Shown: positions 36,630 through 48,816, numbered from the stretch's first letter. The stretch is 64,000 nucleotides of DNA from Snodgrassella alvi (GCF_002777825.1 NZ_MEIR01000065.1:56633-120632), one strand, 5' to 3'. Notes: generated by a model not told the origin, from the sequence alone. A program made the numbers and translations.

Positions 36630-37967
36630 ATGAGTACAGCAGTAATGACCCCGAGCGAAATCGTTCATGAACTGGATAAACATATTATCGGCCAGACTCA
36701 GGCCAAACGTGCGGTAGCAGTAGCACTGAGAAACCGTTATCGTCGCAGTCGTGTTGCCGAACCATTACAAAGTGAAATTGTCCCGAAAAACATTCTGATG
36801 ATTGGCCCTACCGGCGTGGGTAAAACTGAGATTGCGCGCCGCCTTGCTCGTCTGGCCAATGCGCCGTTTATTAAGATAGAAGCCACTAAATTTACCGAAG
36901 TGGGCTATGTTGGCCGCGATGTAGACAGCATTATTCGCGACCTGATTGAAATTGCGCTGAAAAACATTCGCAGCCAGACAATCGCCAAAAATCGCGACCG
37001 TGCACAGGACGCTGCAGAAAACCGTATTCTGGATGCCCTGCTGCCACCACCACGCAGCGTAGGTTTTGCTGGCGAACCACAGGAAGCACAACCAGAAAAC
37101 CACACCCGGCAAAAATTCCGTCAGATGTTACGTAAAGGCGAACTGGATGATAAAGAAATTGAGATCGAAGTCGCCGCTTCTCCTTCTCCAGCCATGTCAG
37201 TAATGGGCCCTCCGGGAATGGAAGACTTTACCAATCAGTTGCAGGACATGTTCAGCAGCATGGGACAGGGTAAAACCAAAGCGCAGAAAATGAAAGTAAG
37301 CGCTGCCATGAAGCTATTGCTGGATGAAGAGGCAGCCAAACTGGTAAGTGAAGAAGAATTACGCGAGCAGGCCATCAAAGCGGTTGAGCAAAACGGTATT
37401 GTATTTCTGGATGAAATCGACAAAATCGCTACTGATAGCAACCGACATGGTGGTGATGTGTCGCGTCAGGGTGTGCAACGTGATCTGCTACCACTGGTTG
37501 AAGGCACAACAGTGCAAACCAAGTATGGCATGATTAAAACTGACCATATCCTGTTTATTGCCTCTGGCGCATTCCATCTCAATCGCCCGAGTGACCTGAT
37601 ACCCGAATTACAGGGACGCTTCCCTATCCGGGTTGAGCTGGATAATCTAAGTGTGGACGACTTCAAAGCCATCCTCACCACCACACATGCCAATCTAACC
37701 GAGCAATATGCTGCCCTACTGGCTACTGATGACGTAAATCTGCAATTTACCGATGACGGTATCGCCCGTATTGCCGAAATTGCATTTCAGGTTAATGAAA
37801 AAACTGAAAATATTGGCGCACGCCGCTTGCATACAGTGATGGAAAAACTGCTTGAAGAAGTTTCTTTCGAAGCTCCTGCCGGTGACATAGCCATAGATGC
37901 AGCCTATGTAGATGCGCGATTGCAGGATATTGCCGAGCGTGAAGACTTAGCTCGTTACGTACTGTAA
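36630..37967 (+). CDS. hslU: ATP-dependent protease ATPase subunit HslU
   Basis: AAA+ unfoldase partner of HslV, 445 residues. [18 protein letters not shown], Walker [16 protein letters not shown], the pore loop GYVGRDVD, Walker [12 protein letters not shown] and sensor 2 region [13 protein letters not shown] are all visible, with the I domain between about 110 and 230. I chose ATG 36630; MTPSEIV at 36645 is another possible start matching many homologues. A compact GC-rich terminator follows. Confidence 0.95.
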   Translation: MSTAVMTPSEIVHELDKHIIGQTQAKRAVAVALRNRYRRSRVAEPLQSEIVPKNILMIGPTGVGKTEIARRLARLANAPFIKIEATKFTEVGYVGRDVDSIIRDLIEIALKNIRSQTIAKNRDRAQDAAENRILDALLPPPRSVGFAGEPQEAQPENHTRQKFRQMLRKGELDDKEIEIEVAASPSPAMSVMGPPGMEDFTNQLQDMFSSMGQGKTKAQKMKVSAAMKLLLDEEAAKLVSEEELREQAIKAVEQNGIVFLDEIDKIATDSNRHGGDVSRQGVQRDLLPLVEGTTVQTKYGMIKTDHILFIASGAFHLNRPSDLIPELQGRFPIRVELDNLSVDDFKAILTTTHANLTEQYAALLATDDVNLQFTDDGIARIAEIAFQVNEKTENIGARRLHTVMEKLLEEVSFEAPAGDIAIDAAYVDARLQDIAEREDLARYVL

Positions 37968-37977
37968 CCTAATATTC

Positions 37978-37999
37978 AAGCGGCCACGGCCGCTTTTTT
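37978..37999 (+). terminator. Rho-independent terminator after hslU
   Basis: AAGCGGCC and GGCCGCTT around AC, then a run of T. Confidence 0.92.
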
Positions 38000-38051
38000 A
38001 TTTGCCTGCTGTGTGTCTTTTCACCTAATTTTATTCTGTTTCAGGCTTTCC

Positions 38052-38642
38052 ATGAATTCCACATTATCCCGTACCTTTCAGCCTTATCTGCTGCAATACT
38101 GTTCTTTAGTTCAGTGGCAGCGCAAATTACTGGCAACCACAGCCGCAGCACTGATAATGGCCTTATCAGCCAATATCAGCATTCCCCTGCAACCTGTGCC
38201 TTTATCCCTGCAATCTCTGGCTGTTTTACTGATTGGCGCAGGCCTGGGGCGCAGACTTGCCGTATTAGCCATGCTTGAGTATTTAATACTGGGTGCTTGC
38301 GGCCTGCCTTTTTTCGCCGGTGGCCATGGCGGGATAAATGTCCTAACATCGGCTTCAGCCGGTTATCTGTATGGATTTGTTGTCAGTGCCTATATAGCAG
38401 GCATAGCGGCTGAAAGAGGTTACGACCGACATTTTCTTAGCGGACTGTGTGCCTTTGCCCTTGCTCACCAAATTATATTTGTCTTTGGAGTTGTTTATTT
38501 GGCTCTCTATCTGCACACTGATATCTATCAAGCCCTGCAACTGGGCTATCTGCCATTTGCCGGCTTTGATTTACTTAAGTTTTTTATCGCCACCATGACG
38601 ATGCAGGGGTTGTGGTATCGCCCTGGCTCAAAACAGGATTGA
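38052..38642 (+). CDS. bioY: Biotin transporter BioY
   Basis: Substrate-binding S component of biotin ECF transporters, 196 residues with six hydrophobic segments. IPLQPVPLSLQSLAVLLIGA and GGINVLTSASAGYLYGF are characteristic BioY signatures. No ATPase (BioM/EcfA) or BioN/EcfT gene is adjacent, so it acts alone or shares a distant module, both known for BioY. ATG 38052 gives the family length; the frame is open 13 codons further upstream. Convergent with glnB. Confidence 0.92.
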   Translation: MNSTLSRTFQPYLLQYCSLVQWQRKLLATTAAALIMALSANISIPLQPVPLSLQSLAVLLIGAGLGRRLAVLAMLEYLILGACGLPFFAGGHGGINVLTSASAGYLYGFVVSAYIAGIAAERGYDRHFLSGLCAFALAHQIIFVFGVVYLALYLHTDIYQALQLGYLPFAGFDLLKFFIATMTMQGLWYRPGSKQD

Positions 38643-38662
38643 TATCTTATAGACACAAAAAA

Positions 38663-38723
38663 ACCGTCTGAATACAATTGATTGATATATGAAAGTATTC
38701 TATTGCATTTGAATTCAGACGGT
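38663..38723. repeat. Inverted repeat of a DNA-uptake-sequence-like motif
   Basis: ACCGTCTGAAT (38663-38673) and its exact complement ATTCAGACGGT (38713-38723) face each other 39 bases apart between convergent bioY and glnB. The core CCGTCTGAA is nine of the ten bases of the neisserial uptake sequence GCCGTCTGAA, which is often found as an inverted pair acting as terminator. On the minus strand the hairpin is followed by a T-run, so it can terminate glnB. Confidence 0.75.
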
Positions 38724-38745
38724 ATAGTATTAATCTGGCCTGCGT

Positions 38746-39117
<372 letters not shown>

Positions 39118-39250
39118 TTAAAAACTACCATATCCTTATCTGAAACTCAAACCACTCCTACCCAATAACATAAAATCAAGCATAGCACCTGTTTTTCGCG
39201 TAAAATTGCGCCTCAGCCCAAACCCACTACCAAAGTGAGCTACCCTCATC

Positions 39251-42200
39251 ATGTCAGTTGTACTGTCACTATGCGGCGAGGCCGCACTTTCCCCCTTTCG
39301 TATTGAAAAACTGTTACAGCAGGCTGCAAAACTGCAACTAGACTGCAATATTCAGATAAATAGCGAATTCCGCTATTTTGTGGCTTCAGCAACTGCACTC
39401 AATTCAGACAATCAGCAAAAACTACTTGAACTATTGCGTGCCACACACCTAAACAGCAATACCTTGCCTGGTACCCAACTACTGGTTATCCCACGTTTGG
39501 GAACCATTTCGCCCTGGGCTTCCAAAGCCACCAATATTGCTCACAATTGTGGCCTTACAACAATTGAACGCATCGAACGCGGTATTCTGTATTCCTTTTC
39601 CCGCCCGCTCAGTCAGCAGGAACAGGATAGCTGGCAGGTAATATTACATGACCGCATGACTGAAAGCGTACTTGCTTCTGTTGCAGATGCGGCACAACTG
39701 TTTCACGTCACAGCAGCGCAGAGTTTTACCTGTATTGATATACTGGCAGAAGGCAAATGCGCGCTGGAAACTGCAAACCGGCAAATGGGACTGGCATTAT
39801 CTGCAGATGAGATAGACTATCTGGTGGAAAATTATCAGCAGCTACAACGCAATCCTACAGATGTAGAACTGATGATGTTTGCTCAGGCAAATTCCGAACA
39901 TTGCCGCCACAAGATTTTTAATGCCAAATTTATCATTGATGATGAAGCCAAACCCGATTCCCTGTTTGGCATGATTCGCGCCACCCATCTGGCTCATCCC
40001 GAAGGCACACTGGTAGCTTATAAAGACAATTCTTCCATTATTGCCGGCGCCAGTATTGAACGCTTCTATCCACAGGCAAATCAACATCAGCAATACCAGT
40101 TTAATACAGAAGAAACACATATTCTGATGAAAGTGGAAACTCATAATCACCCTACTGCAATTGCACCTTTTGCCGGTGCGGCTACCGGTTCCGGAGGTGA
40201 AATCCGCGATGAAGGCGCAACAGGCAAAGGAGCGCGTCCTAAAGCAGGTCTAAGTGGTTTCAGCGTTTCTAATCTTTCTATACCCGAATTTATCCAGCCA
40301 TGGGAACAATATACAGCTACCCGTAATCAGTATGGCAAACCAGCACACATCAGCAGTGCACTGGATATCATGCTGGACGGCCCAATTGGCAGTGCAGCTT
40401 TTAATAATGAATTTGGCCGTCCCAATCTTCTCGGTTATTTCCGCACCTTTGAAGAATTATTCAACGGTACCATGCGTGGCTTCCATAAACCCATCATGAT
40501 CGCCGGCGGACTCGGTAATATTCAGGCACAGCAGGTTTTCAAAGACAATATCCCTGCCGGTGCATTACTCATTCAGCTCGGCGGTCCCGGCTTGCTCATC
40601 GGTCTGGGTGGAGGAGCTGCATCCAGCATGAGTACCGGAGCCAATCATGCCGATCTGGATTTTGACTCAGTACAACGCGGTAATCCAGAAATTGAGCGTC
40701 GTGCCCAGGAAGTTATCGACCGCTGCTGGCAGCTGGGTACAGACAACCCAATTATTTCTATTCATGATGTCGGTGCTGGTGGTTTATCCAATGCCTTTCC
40801 GGAACTGGTAAACGATGCCGGCCGTGGAGCTGTATTTCAGTTACGTCAGATACCACTGGAAGAACATGGCCTCAATCCGCTGCAAATCTGGTGTAATGAA
40901 GCGCAGGAACGCTATGTATTAGCCATACTGCCAGGAAATCTGGAAATTTTTCAGGCTATCTGCCAGCGTGAACGCTGTCCTTTTGCTGTTGTTGGCACCG
41001 CTACAGATGATGGACAATTACAGCTGCGTGATGATTTGTTTAACAATAATCCAGTGGATATCCCACTAGATGTATTACTGGGCAAGCCACCCAAAGTTAC
41101 CCGTACCGACTATACCGTTAACGAAGAAATCGTCCCTTTCGATGGCAGCAAACTGGACATTCGTGAAAGTCTTTACCGGGTATTACGTCTGCCAACAGTA
41201 GCCAGCAAGCAGTTTCTGATTACCATTGGTGACCGCAGTGTTGGCGGTCTTACCCACCGTGACCAAATGGTTGGACGTTTTCAGACACCTGTTGCAGACG
41301 TCGCAGTTACCAAAATGGGCTTTAATACCCTGCTTGGTGAAGCCATGAGTATGGGCGAAAAATCACCTCTGGCATTATTTTCCGGCGCAGCATCTGGACG
41401 CATGGCCGTTGGCGAGGCATTAACCAACATTGCCGCTGCCGACATCGGCACACTCAGTAAGATTAAACTTTCTGCCAACTGGATGGCTGCCTGTGGTTTT
41501 GCTGGTGAAGATGCACGTCTGTATGAAACAGTAGAAGCTGTATCTGAGCTATGCCAGAAATTGCAACTAAGTATTCCCGTTGGCAAAGATTCCTTGTCAA
41601 TGCAATCAATCTGGCATGATACCGGCGAAGAAAAAAGAGTGGTGTCACCGTTATCTGCGGTTATCACTGCTTTTGCCCCGGTAAACAATATTTGCCATAC
41701 CGTTACGCCTGAACTACAGAATATTGCGGACACTACCCTGCTGGTCATCGACCTTGGGCAGGGCTGTAGCCGCATGGGAGGCAGTGCCCTGCAACAGGTA
41801 TGGAAAAACCTCAGCGGCCGTGCACCTGACGTCAATGCACCAACACTACTGGCTGATTTTTTCCAGCTCATACAATCATTAATCCGCGCACAGAAAATTC
41901 TGGCGTATCATGATCGCAGCGACGGCGGTCTAGTGGTGACACTGGCAGAAATGATGTTTGCCGCCCATATAGGCGTAACCATCAACATCGCCTCACTTAT
42001 CCAGCAAACCAACCAGCACAGCCACAACCAGAAGCTACAGGACGCGGCTGTACGTAGCCTCTTTACTGAAGAGCTAGGTGCCGTGATTCAGGTACACAAT
42101 GCAGATGTTGCCAGTATTCAGGCTGCCTTTGCTGCGGCCGGCTTGGCTGATACGCTGCATGTTCTTGGCCACATCAACACCACCGATCGGTTAATGGTAC

Positions 42201-43186
42201 ATCACGGCAACACGGTTCTACTCAATGAAAATCGGGTAGACCTGCAAAAGAGCTGGAGTGAAACCAGTTATCACATGCAACGCTTACGCGATAATCCGTA
42301 CTGTGCCGACAGTGAATTTGCCTTACTGGAACAAGAACGCTTAGCCGGATTATTTGCCGAATTAAGCTTTAACCCCGCTGAAGATATTGCTTTACCCTAT
42401 ATTCACCGTGGTGAGCAGCCTAAAGTGGCTATTCTGCGTGAACAAGGCGTAAACGGGCAGCAGGAAATGGCAGCCGCATTCACACGTGCCGGCTTTGCTG
42501 CCCATGATGTGCACATGAGCGATTTACTGGCCGGACGGGTAACACTGAAAGATTTTCACCTGCTGGCTGCCTGCGGTGGTTTTAGTTATGGTGATGTGCT
42601 CGGTGCTGGTGAAGGCTGGGCCAAGAGTATTTTATTTAACCAGCAACTTCGGCAACAGTTTGCTGAATTTTTTGCCCGTCAGGACACGCTAACTCTGGGT
42701 GTGTGCAATGGTTGCCAGATGCTCAGCAATCTGGCTGAGATTATCCCGGGTACAGATACATGGCCACGTTTCCACCGCAATAATTCCGAACAGTTTGAAG
42801 CACGCCTGAGTATGGTTACCGTCCCTGCCTCACCATCATTAATTCTGGCGGATATGGTTGGCAGCAGCTTGCCAGTTGTAGTAAGCCATGGTGAAGGACG
42901 GGCAGACTTTGCCCATTTATCCGAAAACAGCGTGCCACCAGAGCTGGCCATTGCACTACAATATGTGGACGGCCATAATCAGGTAACGGATATGTATCCG
43001 CTCAACCCAAATGGATCTCCCGCCGGTATTGCTGGTGTCAGCAGTCAGGATGGTCGCGTCACCATCATGATGCCGCACCCGGAACGAGTATTTCAGACAG
43101 CACAAATGAGCTGGGCTCCACGTGACTGGCCGGAAATGTCTGGCTGGTACCGGCTGTTTGCCAGTGCCCGGAAAATTTTAGGCTAA
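39251..43186 (+). CDS. purL: Phosphoribosylformylglycinamidine synthase
   Basis: Single-chain FGAM synthase of purine biosynthesis, 1311 residues, typical of beta- and gammaproteobacteria. [14 protein letters not shown] begins the synthetase region, with [14 protein letters not shown] and [13 protein letters not shown]; the C-terminal glutaminase domain has the nucleophile in [12 protein letters not shown] and HPERVFQ near the end. luxS follows after 19 bases. Confidence 0.96.
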   Translation: MSVVLSLCGEAALSPFRIEKLLQQAAKLQLDCNIQINSEFRYFVASATALNSDNQQKLLELLRATHLNSNTLPGTQLLVIPRLGTISPWASKATNIAHNCGLTTIERIERGILYSFSRPLSQQEQDSWQVILHDRMTESVLASVADAAQLFHVTAAQSFTCIDILAEGKCALETANRQMGLALSADEIDYLVENYQQLQRNPTDVELMMFAQANSEHCRHKIFNAKFIIDDEAKPDSLFGMIRATHLAHPEGTLVAYKDNSSIIAGASIERFYPQANQHQQYQFNTEETHILMKVETHNHPTAIAPFAGAATGSGGEIRDEGATGKGARPKAGLSGFSVSNLSIPEFIQPWEQYTATRNQYGKPAHISSALDIMLDGPIGSAAFNNEFGRPNLLGYFRTFEELFNGTMRGFHKPIMIAGGLGNIQAQQVFKDNIPAGALLIQLGGPGLLIGLGGGAASSMSTGANHADLDFDSVQRGNPEIERRAQEVIDRCWQLGTDNPIISIHDVGAGGLSNAFPELVNDAGRGAVFQLRQIPLEEHGLNPLQIWCNEAQERYVLAILPGNLEIFQAICQRERCPFAVVGTATDDGQLQLRDDLFNNNPVDIPLDVLLGKPPKVTRTDYTVNEEIVPFDGSKLDIRESLYRVLRLPTVASKQFLITIGDRSVGGLTHRDQMVGRFQTPVADVAVTKMGFNTLLGEAMSMGEKSPLALFSGAASGRMAVGEALTNIAAADIGTLSKIKLSANWMAACGFAGEDARLYETVEAVSELCQKLQLSIPVGKDSLSMQSIWHDTGEEKRVVSPLSAVITAFAPVNNICHTVTPELQNIADTTLLVIDLGQGCSRMGGSALQQVWKNLSGRAPDVNAPTLLADFFQLIQSLIRAQKILAYHDRSDGGLVVTLAEMMFAAHIGVTINIASLIQQTNQHSHNQKLQDAAVRSLFTEELGAVIQVHNADVASIQAAFAAAGLADTLHVLGHINTTDRLMVHHGNTVLLNENRVDLQKSWSETSYHMQRLRDNPYCADSEFALLEQERLAGLFAELSFNPAEDIALPYIHRGEQPKVAILREQGVNGQQEMAAAFTRAGFAAHDVHMSDLLAGRVTLKDFHLLAACGGFSYGDVLGAGEGWAKSILFNQQLRQQFAEFFARQDTLTLGVCNGCQMLSNLAEIIPGTDTWPRFHRNNSEQFEARLSMVTVPASPSLILADMVGSSLPVVVSHGEGRADFAHLSENSVPPELAIALQYVDGHNQVTDMYPLNPNGSPAGIAGVSSQDGRVTIMMPHPERVFQTAQMSWAPRDWPEMSGWYRLFASARKILG

Positions 43187-43205
43187 TAACTACCAAGGAA
43201 TCATC

Positions 43206-43712
43206 ATGCCATTACTGGATAGTTTTACTGTAGACCATACCCGCATGCATGCACCAGCAGTGCGTGTAGCCAAAAACATGACGACGCCCAACGGTGATGA
43301 CATCACAGTGTTTGATTTGCGTTTCTGCAAACCCAATCAGGCCATTCTGCCAGAAAAAGGCATGCATACACTCGAACATTTGTTTGCTGGCTTTATGCGC
43401 AACCATCTCAACAGCGACAAAGTAGAAATTATCGACATTTCCCCCATGGGCTGTCGCACTGGCTTTTACATGAGCCTGATTGGAACACCTGATGAAGCCA
43501 CCGTGGCCAAGGCCTGGGCAGCGGCCATGCAGGATGTACTTGCCGTAGCCGACCAAAATCACATACCTGAACTAAACCGTTATCAGTGTGGCAGCTACAC
43601 CATGCATTCGCTTGAAGAAGCCAAAGCCATTGCTCAAAAGGTACTGGATAGCCAGATTAGTATCAATTACAACAATGATTTAAAACTGGATGAGTCACTA
43701 TTGCAACACTAA
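43206..43712 (+). CDS. luxS: S-ribosylhomocysteine lyase (AI-2 synthase)
   Basis: 168 residues. Converts S-ribosylhomocysteine to homocysteine and DPD, the precursor of autoinducer 2. Metal ligands are H54 and H58 in [12 protein letters not shown] and C128 in YQCGSY, with the catalytic Cys in [17 protein letters not shown] precedes the ATG. It lies 19 bases after purL, so both are probably cotranscribed. With mtnN at 0.5 kb it completes SAH detoxification. Confidence 0.97.
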   Translation: MPLLDSFTVDHTRMHAPAVRVAKNMTTPNGDDITVFDLRFCKPNQAILPEKGMHTLEHLFAGFMRNHLNSDKVEIIDISPMGCRTGFYMSLIGTPDEATVAKAWAAAMQDVLAVADQNHIPELNRYQCGSYTMHSLEEAKAIAQKVLDSQISINYNNDLKLDESLLQH

Positions 43713-44098
43713 AGCCCAGTATCTGAAATTACTGTCTGAAATTAAGTAACGCCATGCCGAGCTTATATTTTAGGCAGTATATCTTTTTCCCTGTAAATGT
43801 AGCCAGATACAACGCAGATTTATCCCCCGATATAAAAAAACTAATAAAACTGAAAAATTAATAATTTTTTTTACTGTTTCATTCAAAATGAGATAAATCA
43901 AACCAAACTGTTTGTGAATCAACAAAAATCATTACATCGCTTAACCCACCCATTATGAAGAAGCGGATATAGTCAGTTTTGACAAGTCTTTTTTTTAAAG
44001 CAAAAAACCAGTATATTGTGTTCAGAATAACAGTTGACCACTACATTTTGTGTCGTCACTGTTTTTTTCTGCTTTACTTGTGCTAGAAAGAATCACTC
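43713..44098. other. Intergenic region upstream of nrdA
   Basis: No gene. It contains TTGACA at 43979-43984 and a possible NrdR box overlapping a TATATT -10 (see separate entry). ATGAGATAAATCAA at 43888-43901 has one good FNR half-site and one poor one, too weak to call. Confidence 0.5.
44006..44021. promoter_or_regulatory. Possible NrdR box
   Basis: AACCAGTATATTGTGT resembles the NrdR consensus acaCwAtATaTwGtgt with a full match in the right half and a weaker left half. It overlaps the probable -10 (TATATT, 44012-44017) of nrdA. A second box at the usual 31-32 base distance is not evident, which weakens the call. Confidence 0.4.
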
Positions 44099-46378
44099 AT
44101 GAATGCGGTAGCCAATCTCAAAGTAACCAAACGTAACGGAAGTTTGGAAGACATCAATCTGGATAAAATTCATAAAGTTGTTACCTGGGCGGCAGAGGGA
44201 CTGGATAATGTATCCGTATCTCAGGTAGAAATGCGCTCACACATCCAGTTTTACAATGGTATTCGCACAGATGATATTCACGAAACCATTATCAAAGCCG
44301 CTGCCGACCTGATATCTACCGAAACACCAGACTATCAGTATCTGGCTGCCCGTCTGGCTATCTTCCATTTACGCAAAATTGCTTTCGGCCAGTTCGAACC
44401 GCCACATCTGTATGACCACGTAACCTGCCTAACTAAATCAGGCAAATACGATAAACACATATTACAAGATTATTCACGTGCTGAGTTTGATGAACTGAAT
44501 GCCTGCATTGACCATAATCGCGACCTGACGTTCTCCTATGCAGGGGTCAAACAGCTCGAAGGCAAATATCTGGTACAAAACCGAGTTACCAGACAAATCT
44601 TTGAAAGCCCACAGTTCTTATATATGCTGGTAGCAATGTGTCTGTTTGCCCGCTATCCACAGACAAGCCGACTGGAGTATGTAAAAAAATTCTATCACGC
44701 CATCAGCACCTTCAAAATTTCCCTGCCCACACCAATTATGTCAGGTGTGCGCACACCAACACGCCAGTTTTCTTCCTGCGTGCTGATTGAATGCGATGAC
44801 AGCCTCGACAGCATCAATGCCACCACCAGCTCAATTGTCAAATATGTATCCCAGCGAGCCGGCATTGGTATTAACGCTGGCCGTATTCGCGCTCTGGGCA
44901 GCGAAATACGCGGTGGTGAAGCCCAGCACACCGGCTGCATCCCGTTTTATAAAATGTTTCAGGCGGCGGTTAAATCATGCTCACAAGGTGGCGTACGCGG
45001 CGGAGCAGCCACCCTGTTCTATCCCTTATGGCATCTGGAAGTAGAAAATCTGCTGGTACTGAAAAATAATCGTGGCGTAGAAGAAAACCGTGTTCGTCAT
45101 CTAGATTACGGCGTACAGATTAATCGCCTGCTATATACTCGCCTGATTAAAGGCGAAAATATCAGCCTGTTTTCACCATCAGAAGTACCAGGTCTATACG
45201 ACGCATTTTTTGCTGATCAGGACGAATTTGAGCGCCTCTATGTCTTATACGAAAAAGACAACAGCATTACTCGTCGCAGTATTCCTACTGTTGACCTGTT
45301 CTCCCTGTTAATGCAGGAACGCGCCGGTACCGGACGGATTTATATCCAAAATGTCGACCATTGCAATACCCACAGTCCCTTTGACCCCAAACTGGCACCG
45401 GTGCGCCAGTCCAACCTGTGTCTGGAAATTGCCCTGCCCACCCGTCCACTGAACGACATCAATGACCCGGATGGTGAAATTGCCCTGTGTACCCTGTCAG
45501 CATTCAATCTGGGCGCACTGGAAAATCTAGAAGAACTGGAAGAACTGGCAGAGCTCGCTACCCGTGCTCTAGATGCCTTGCTGGATTATCAGAATTATCC
45601 CATCAAGGCTGCCGAACTGGCCACCATGAACCGGCGTACATTAGGCATCGGGGTTATCAACTTTGCTTACTATCTGGCCAAAAACGGCGTGAAATACAGT
45701 GATGGCTCAGCCATCGGCCTTACCCATCGTACATTTGAGGCCATCCAATACTACCTGCTCAAAGCATCAGTCAAACTGGCAAAAGAGCTGGGTGCCTGCC
45801 CTAAATTCAGCGACACCACCTATGCACAGGGTTTATTGCCAATTGATACCTACAAAAAAGATTTGGACAAAATCTGTCCGGAACCGCTACATCTGGACTG
45901 GGAAGCCTTGCGTGCCGATATCGTGAAGCATGGCCTGCGCAACTCTACCTTGACAGCACTGATGCCTTCAGAAACATCCAGCCAGATTGCCAATGCCACC
46001 AATGGTATCGAACCTCCGCGCGGACTGGTATCCGTGAAAGCATCCAAAGACGGCATTCTCAAACAGGTTGTGCCAGAATTTGAACGCCTGCACCACCAGT
46101 ATGAGCTGCTGTGGGATATGCCAAACAATGAAGGCTACCTGCATCTGGTGGGTATTATGCAAAAATTCATCGACCAGTCGATATCAGCCAATACCAACTA
46201 CGACCCACAACGCTTTGAAGGACAAAAAGTCCCGATGAAGCAATTAATCAAGGATTTGCTGACAGCCTATAAATTCGGCCTGAAAACCTTGTATTATCAG
46301 AATACCCGTGATGGTGCCGACGACATGCAGACCAGCATTCAAGATGACGGCTGTGCCAGCGGTGCCTGCAAAATCTGA
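44099..46378 (+). CDS. nrdA: Ribonucleoside-diphosphate reductase class Ia, alpha subunit
   Basis: Aerobic ribonucleotide reductase large subunit, 759 residues. An ATP-cone (VTKRNGSLEDINLDKIHKVV) is followed by the catalytic barrel with PTRQFSSCVL, NLCLEIALPTRP and LMPSETSSQIANATNG, and the C-terminal redox pair in DDGCASGACKI. Closely E. coli-like. A terminator-type hairpin lies just after it, before nrdB. Confidence 0.96.
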   Translation: MNAVANLKVTKRNGSLEDINLDKIHKVVTWAAEGLDNVSVSQVEMRSHIQFYNGIRTDDIHETIIKAAADLISTETPDYQYLAARLAIFHLRKIAFGQFEPPHLYDHVTCLTKSGKYDKHILQDYSRAEFDELNACIDHNRDLTFSYAGVKQLEGKYLVQNRVTRQIFESPQFLYMLVAMCLFARYPQTSRLEYVKKFYHAISTFKISLPTPIMSGVRTPTRQFSSCVLIECDDSLDSINATTSSIVKYVSQRAGIGINAGRIRALGSEIRGGEAQHTGCIPFYKMFQAAVKSCSQGGVRGGAATLFYPLWHLEVENLLVLKNNRGVEENRVRHLDYGVQINRLLYTRLIKGENISLFSPSEVPGLYDAFFADQDEFERLYVLYEKDNSITRRSIPTVDLFSLLMQERAGTGRIYIQNVDHCNTHSPFDPKLAPVRQSNLCLEIALPTRPLNDINDPDGEIALCTLSAFNLGALENLEELEELAELATRALDALLDYQNYPIKAAELATMNRRTLGIGVINFAYYLAKNGVKYSDGSAIGLTHRTFEAIQYYLLKASVKLAKELGACPKFSDTTYAQGLLPIDTYKKDLDKICPEPLHLDWEALRADIVKHGLRNSTLTALMPSETSSQIANATNGIEPPRGLVSVKASKDGILKQVVPEFERLHHQYELLWDMPNNEGYLHLVGIMQKFIDQSISANTNYDPQRFEGQKVPMKQLIKDLLTAYKFGLKTLYYQNTRDGADDMQTSIQDDGCASGACKI

Positions 46379-46384
46379 TTCCCC

Positions 46385-46410
46385 AAGGGTGCTCAAGCAC
46401 CCTTTTATTC
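46385..46410 (+). terminator. Terminator hairpin between nrdA and nrdB
   Basis: AAGGGTGC and GCACCCTT form a perfect 8-base stem around TCAA with TTTT following. It may attenuate nrdB relative to nrdA or protect the nrdA 3' end. Confidence 0.75.
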
Positions 46411-46452
46411 CCCTATTCCCCATCTACGTCAATTTAAATAAAGAGTATCGCC

Positions 46453-47607
46453 ATGGCCTGTGAACATCTGTCAATGAACTACAGCACATTCTGTCAAAAA
46501 CCGAATAATGCCCTGACAGAACCGATGTTCTTCGGTCAGCCTGTCAATGTAGCCCGTTATGATCAGCAGAAATTTGATATTTTTGAAAAACTGATTGAAA
46601 AACAATTATCCTTCTTCTGGCGCCCGGAAGAAGTGGACGTGTCGCGCGACCGCATCGACTATGCCAACTTACCCGAGCATGAAAAGCACATCTTTATCAG
46701 CAATCTGAAATACCAGACTCTGCTTGACTCCATACAGGGACGTAGTCCTAATGTTGCCCTACTGCCTCTGGTATCCATTCCCGAGCTGGAAACCTGGATT
46801 GAAACCTGGTCGTTTTCCGAGACCATTCATTCACGCAGCTATACCCATATCATTCGCAATATCGTCAATGACCCGTCCATCGTATTTGATGACATCGTAC
46901 AAAACAAACACATCATTGCCCGTGCTGAAGAAATTGCCTGTTACTATGATGATTTAATCGAATATACCCAATACTACAACTTACTGGGCGTAGGCAAACA
47001 TGAGATTAACGGCAAAACCGTAGAAATCAGCCTGCATGAGCTGAAGAAAAAACTCTACCTGTGCCTGATGTGTGTCAACGTGCTCGAAGCAATCCGTTTT
47101 TACGTTTCATTTGCCTGCTCTTTTGCTTTTGCCGAACGCGAGCTAATGGAAGGCAATGCCAAAATCATCAAACTGATTGCTCGCGACGAGGCTTTGCATC
47201 TCACCGGCACACAACAAATACTCAACCTGATGCGTACAGGTGCAGATGACCCAGAAATGGCACAGATTGCGGCGGAAACCGAAGAAGAATGCTTCCAGCT
47301 CTTCCATCGTGCCGCCATGCAGGAAAAAGACTGGGCTGAATACCTGTTTAAAGACGGATCCATGATTGGCCTGAATAAAGACATTCTTGGCCAGTATGTC
47401 GAATACATCACCAACCTGCGCATGCAGGCTGTGGGTTTACCACCCGCTTTTGAGCATGCCAAGCAAAACCCAATTCCTTGGATTAATGCCTGGCTGTCTT
47501 CAGACAATGTACAGGTTGCACCACAGGAAGTTGAAGTCAGCTCATATCTGGTTGGCCAGATTGATGCCGAGCTGAATGAAGACGATTTAAGCGACTTTGA
47601 GCTTTAA
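46453..47607 (+). CDS. nrdB: Ribonucleoside-diphosphate reductase class Ia, beta subunit
   Basis: Diferric-tyrosyl radical subunit, 384 residues. [20 protein letters not shown] and [19 protein letters not shown] are nearly identical to E. coli NrdB; iron ligands fall in EHEKHIF, the [12 protein letters not shown] segment and [12 protein letters not shown]. The ATG at 46453 has AAAGAG before it and adds seven residues compared with the alternative MNYSTF start at 46474. Confidence 0.96.
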   Translation: MACEHLSMNYSTFCQKPNNALTEPMFFGQPVNVARYDQQKFDIFEKLIEKQLSFFWRPEEVDVSRDRIDYANLPEHEKHIFISNLKYQTLLDSIQGRSPNVALLPLVSIPELETWIETWSFSETIHSRSYTHIIRNIVNDPSIVFDDIVQNKHIIARAEEIACYYDDLIEYTQYYNLLGVGKHEINGKTVEISLHELKKKLYLCLMCVNVLEAIRFYVSFACSFAFAERELMEGNAKIIKLIARDEALHLTGTQQILNLMRTGADDPEMAQIAAETEEECFQLFHRAAMQEKDWAEYLFKDGSMIGLNKDILGQYVEYITNLRMQAVGLPPAFEHAKQNPIPWINAWLSSDNVQVAPQEVEVSSYLVGQIDAELNEDDLSDFEL

Positions 47608-47669
47608 ATCCGTACCGCCCCAGTCTGGCGAAAGTCACAAACACTAACCGCAATGCAGCAACACTGAAA

Positions 47670-47987
47670 ATGAGCCTAATCACCACCTGTGACAAAACGT
47701 TTACCCTGCAACAGGATGAAACCTTGCTGGAAGGGCTAGAACGTACTGGACACGAAGTTGAATACCAGTGTCGCAGTGGTTATTGCGGTTCCTGCCGCCT
47801 CAAACTGCTTTCCGGACAAGTAAGTTATCCCGAGCAGCCACTGGCCTTTATCGCGCCGGGTGAAATATTGCCCTGCTGCTGTCAGGCAGACAGCGATGTG
47901 CATCTGGACTGCCACCTCAGAAGCGACGCCCCAGAACATAATCCTGATCTTTTTGATAACGATTTATTTGCAGCAAAACAAAGTTAA
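47670..47987 (+). CDS. yfaE: 2Fe-2S ferredoxin, YfaE-like
   Basis: 105-residue plant-type ferredoxin. Cluster ligands are C34, C39 and C42 in CRSGYCGSCRLKL plus one of the three consecutive cysteines at 69-71 (ILPCCCQAD). Placed directly after nrdB, it is the expected YfaE-type protein that reduces and regenerates the NrdB diiron-tyrosyl cofactor. The CCC triplet near the last ligand is a little unusual. Confidence 0.9.
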   Translation: MSLITTCDKTFTLQQDETLLEGLERTGHEVEYQCRSGYCGSCRLKLLSGQVSYPEQPLAFIAPGEILPCCCQADSDVHLDCHLRSDAPEHNPDLFDNDLFAAKQS

Positions 47988-48061
47988 ATCAGTTTATCTT
48001 TACAGCCGGACAAGGGTAAAGTATCGTGACATATTATTTAACCAGCACTAGGTAAAAGCTT

Positions 48062-48793
48062 ATGCTACTTGGCGTAAACATAGATCACGTTGCAACAGTG
48101 CGTAATGCCCGCGGCAGTATTTATCCCAGCCCACTAGAGGCCGCACTCTTAGCTGAAACGCATGGTGCTGATCTGATTACCATGCATCTGCGTGAAGATC
48201 GGCGTCATATTCGTGATGCTGATGTCTTCGCTGTCAAAAACGCCATCAGCACCCGCCTCAATCTGGAAATGGCGCTTACCCCGGAGATGTTGGATAACGC
48301 GCTGGCCGTTCAACCAGCCGACGTATGCATCGTTCCAGAAAAAAGACAGGAAATCACCACCGAAGGTGGGCTAGATGTGCTATCACAGCAGGACAAAGTA
48401 GCGGAATATACCCAGAAACTCACTGCTGCCGGCATTCGCGTATCGCTGTTTATCGACGCTAACAGCCGGCAAATACAGGCCTGTCGTGAAGTCGGTGCAC
48501 CAGTCATAGAACTGCATACGGGTGCTTATGCCGATGCTGCTGGCACAGAGCAGCGCCAGCAGCAACTGGCGCGCATCGAAGATGCCGCTCATCAGGCCAG
48601 CGAAATGGGCATAATCGTCAATGCTGGGCATGGGCTGAATATTCATAATGTCGCCCCCATTGCCAAAATTCTGGCCATTCATGAACTCAACATAGGCCAT
48701 GCACTGATTGCTCAGGCCATTTTCATCGGATTGCCCCAAGCCATTGAACAAATGAAAACAACCATTTTTCGTGCACGCAGCATTCCTTATTAA
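48062..48793 (+). CDS. pdxJ: Pyridoxine 5'-phosphate synthase
   Basis: TIM-barrel enzyme that makes pyridoxine 5'-phosphate from 3-amino-2-oxopropyl phosphate and DXP, the last step of the DXP-dependent vitamin B6 route. 243 residues with [45 protein letters not shown] and [15 protein letters not shown]. acpS follows after 23 bases, the conserved pdxJ-acpS pair. Confidence 0.97.
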   Translation: MLLGVNIDHVATVRNARGSIYPSPLEAALLAETHGADLITMHLREDRRHIRDADVFAVKNAISTRLNLEMALTPEMLDNALAVQPADVCIVPEKRQEITTEGGLDVLSQQDKVAEYTQKLTAAGIRVSLFIDANSRQIQACREVGAPVIELHTGAYADAAGTEQRQQQLARIEDAAHQASEMGIIVNAGHGLNIHNVAPIAKILAIHELNIGHALIAQAIFIGLPQAIEQMKTTIFRARSIPY

Positions 48794-48816
48794 TCTTTAC
48801 CAGCAAAAGGAAAAAA

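Noticed and set aside
41281..41871. 196-codon minus-strand frame inside purL
   Set aside because: Shadow of purL, whose motifs are continuous on the plus strand.
43888..43901. FNR-like site before nrdA (ATGAGATAAATCAA)
   Set aside because: Only one half-site matches; class Ia reductase is not an expected FNR-activated gene.
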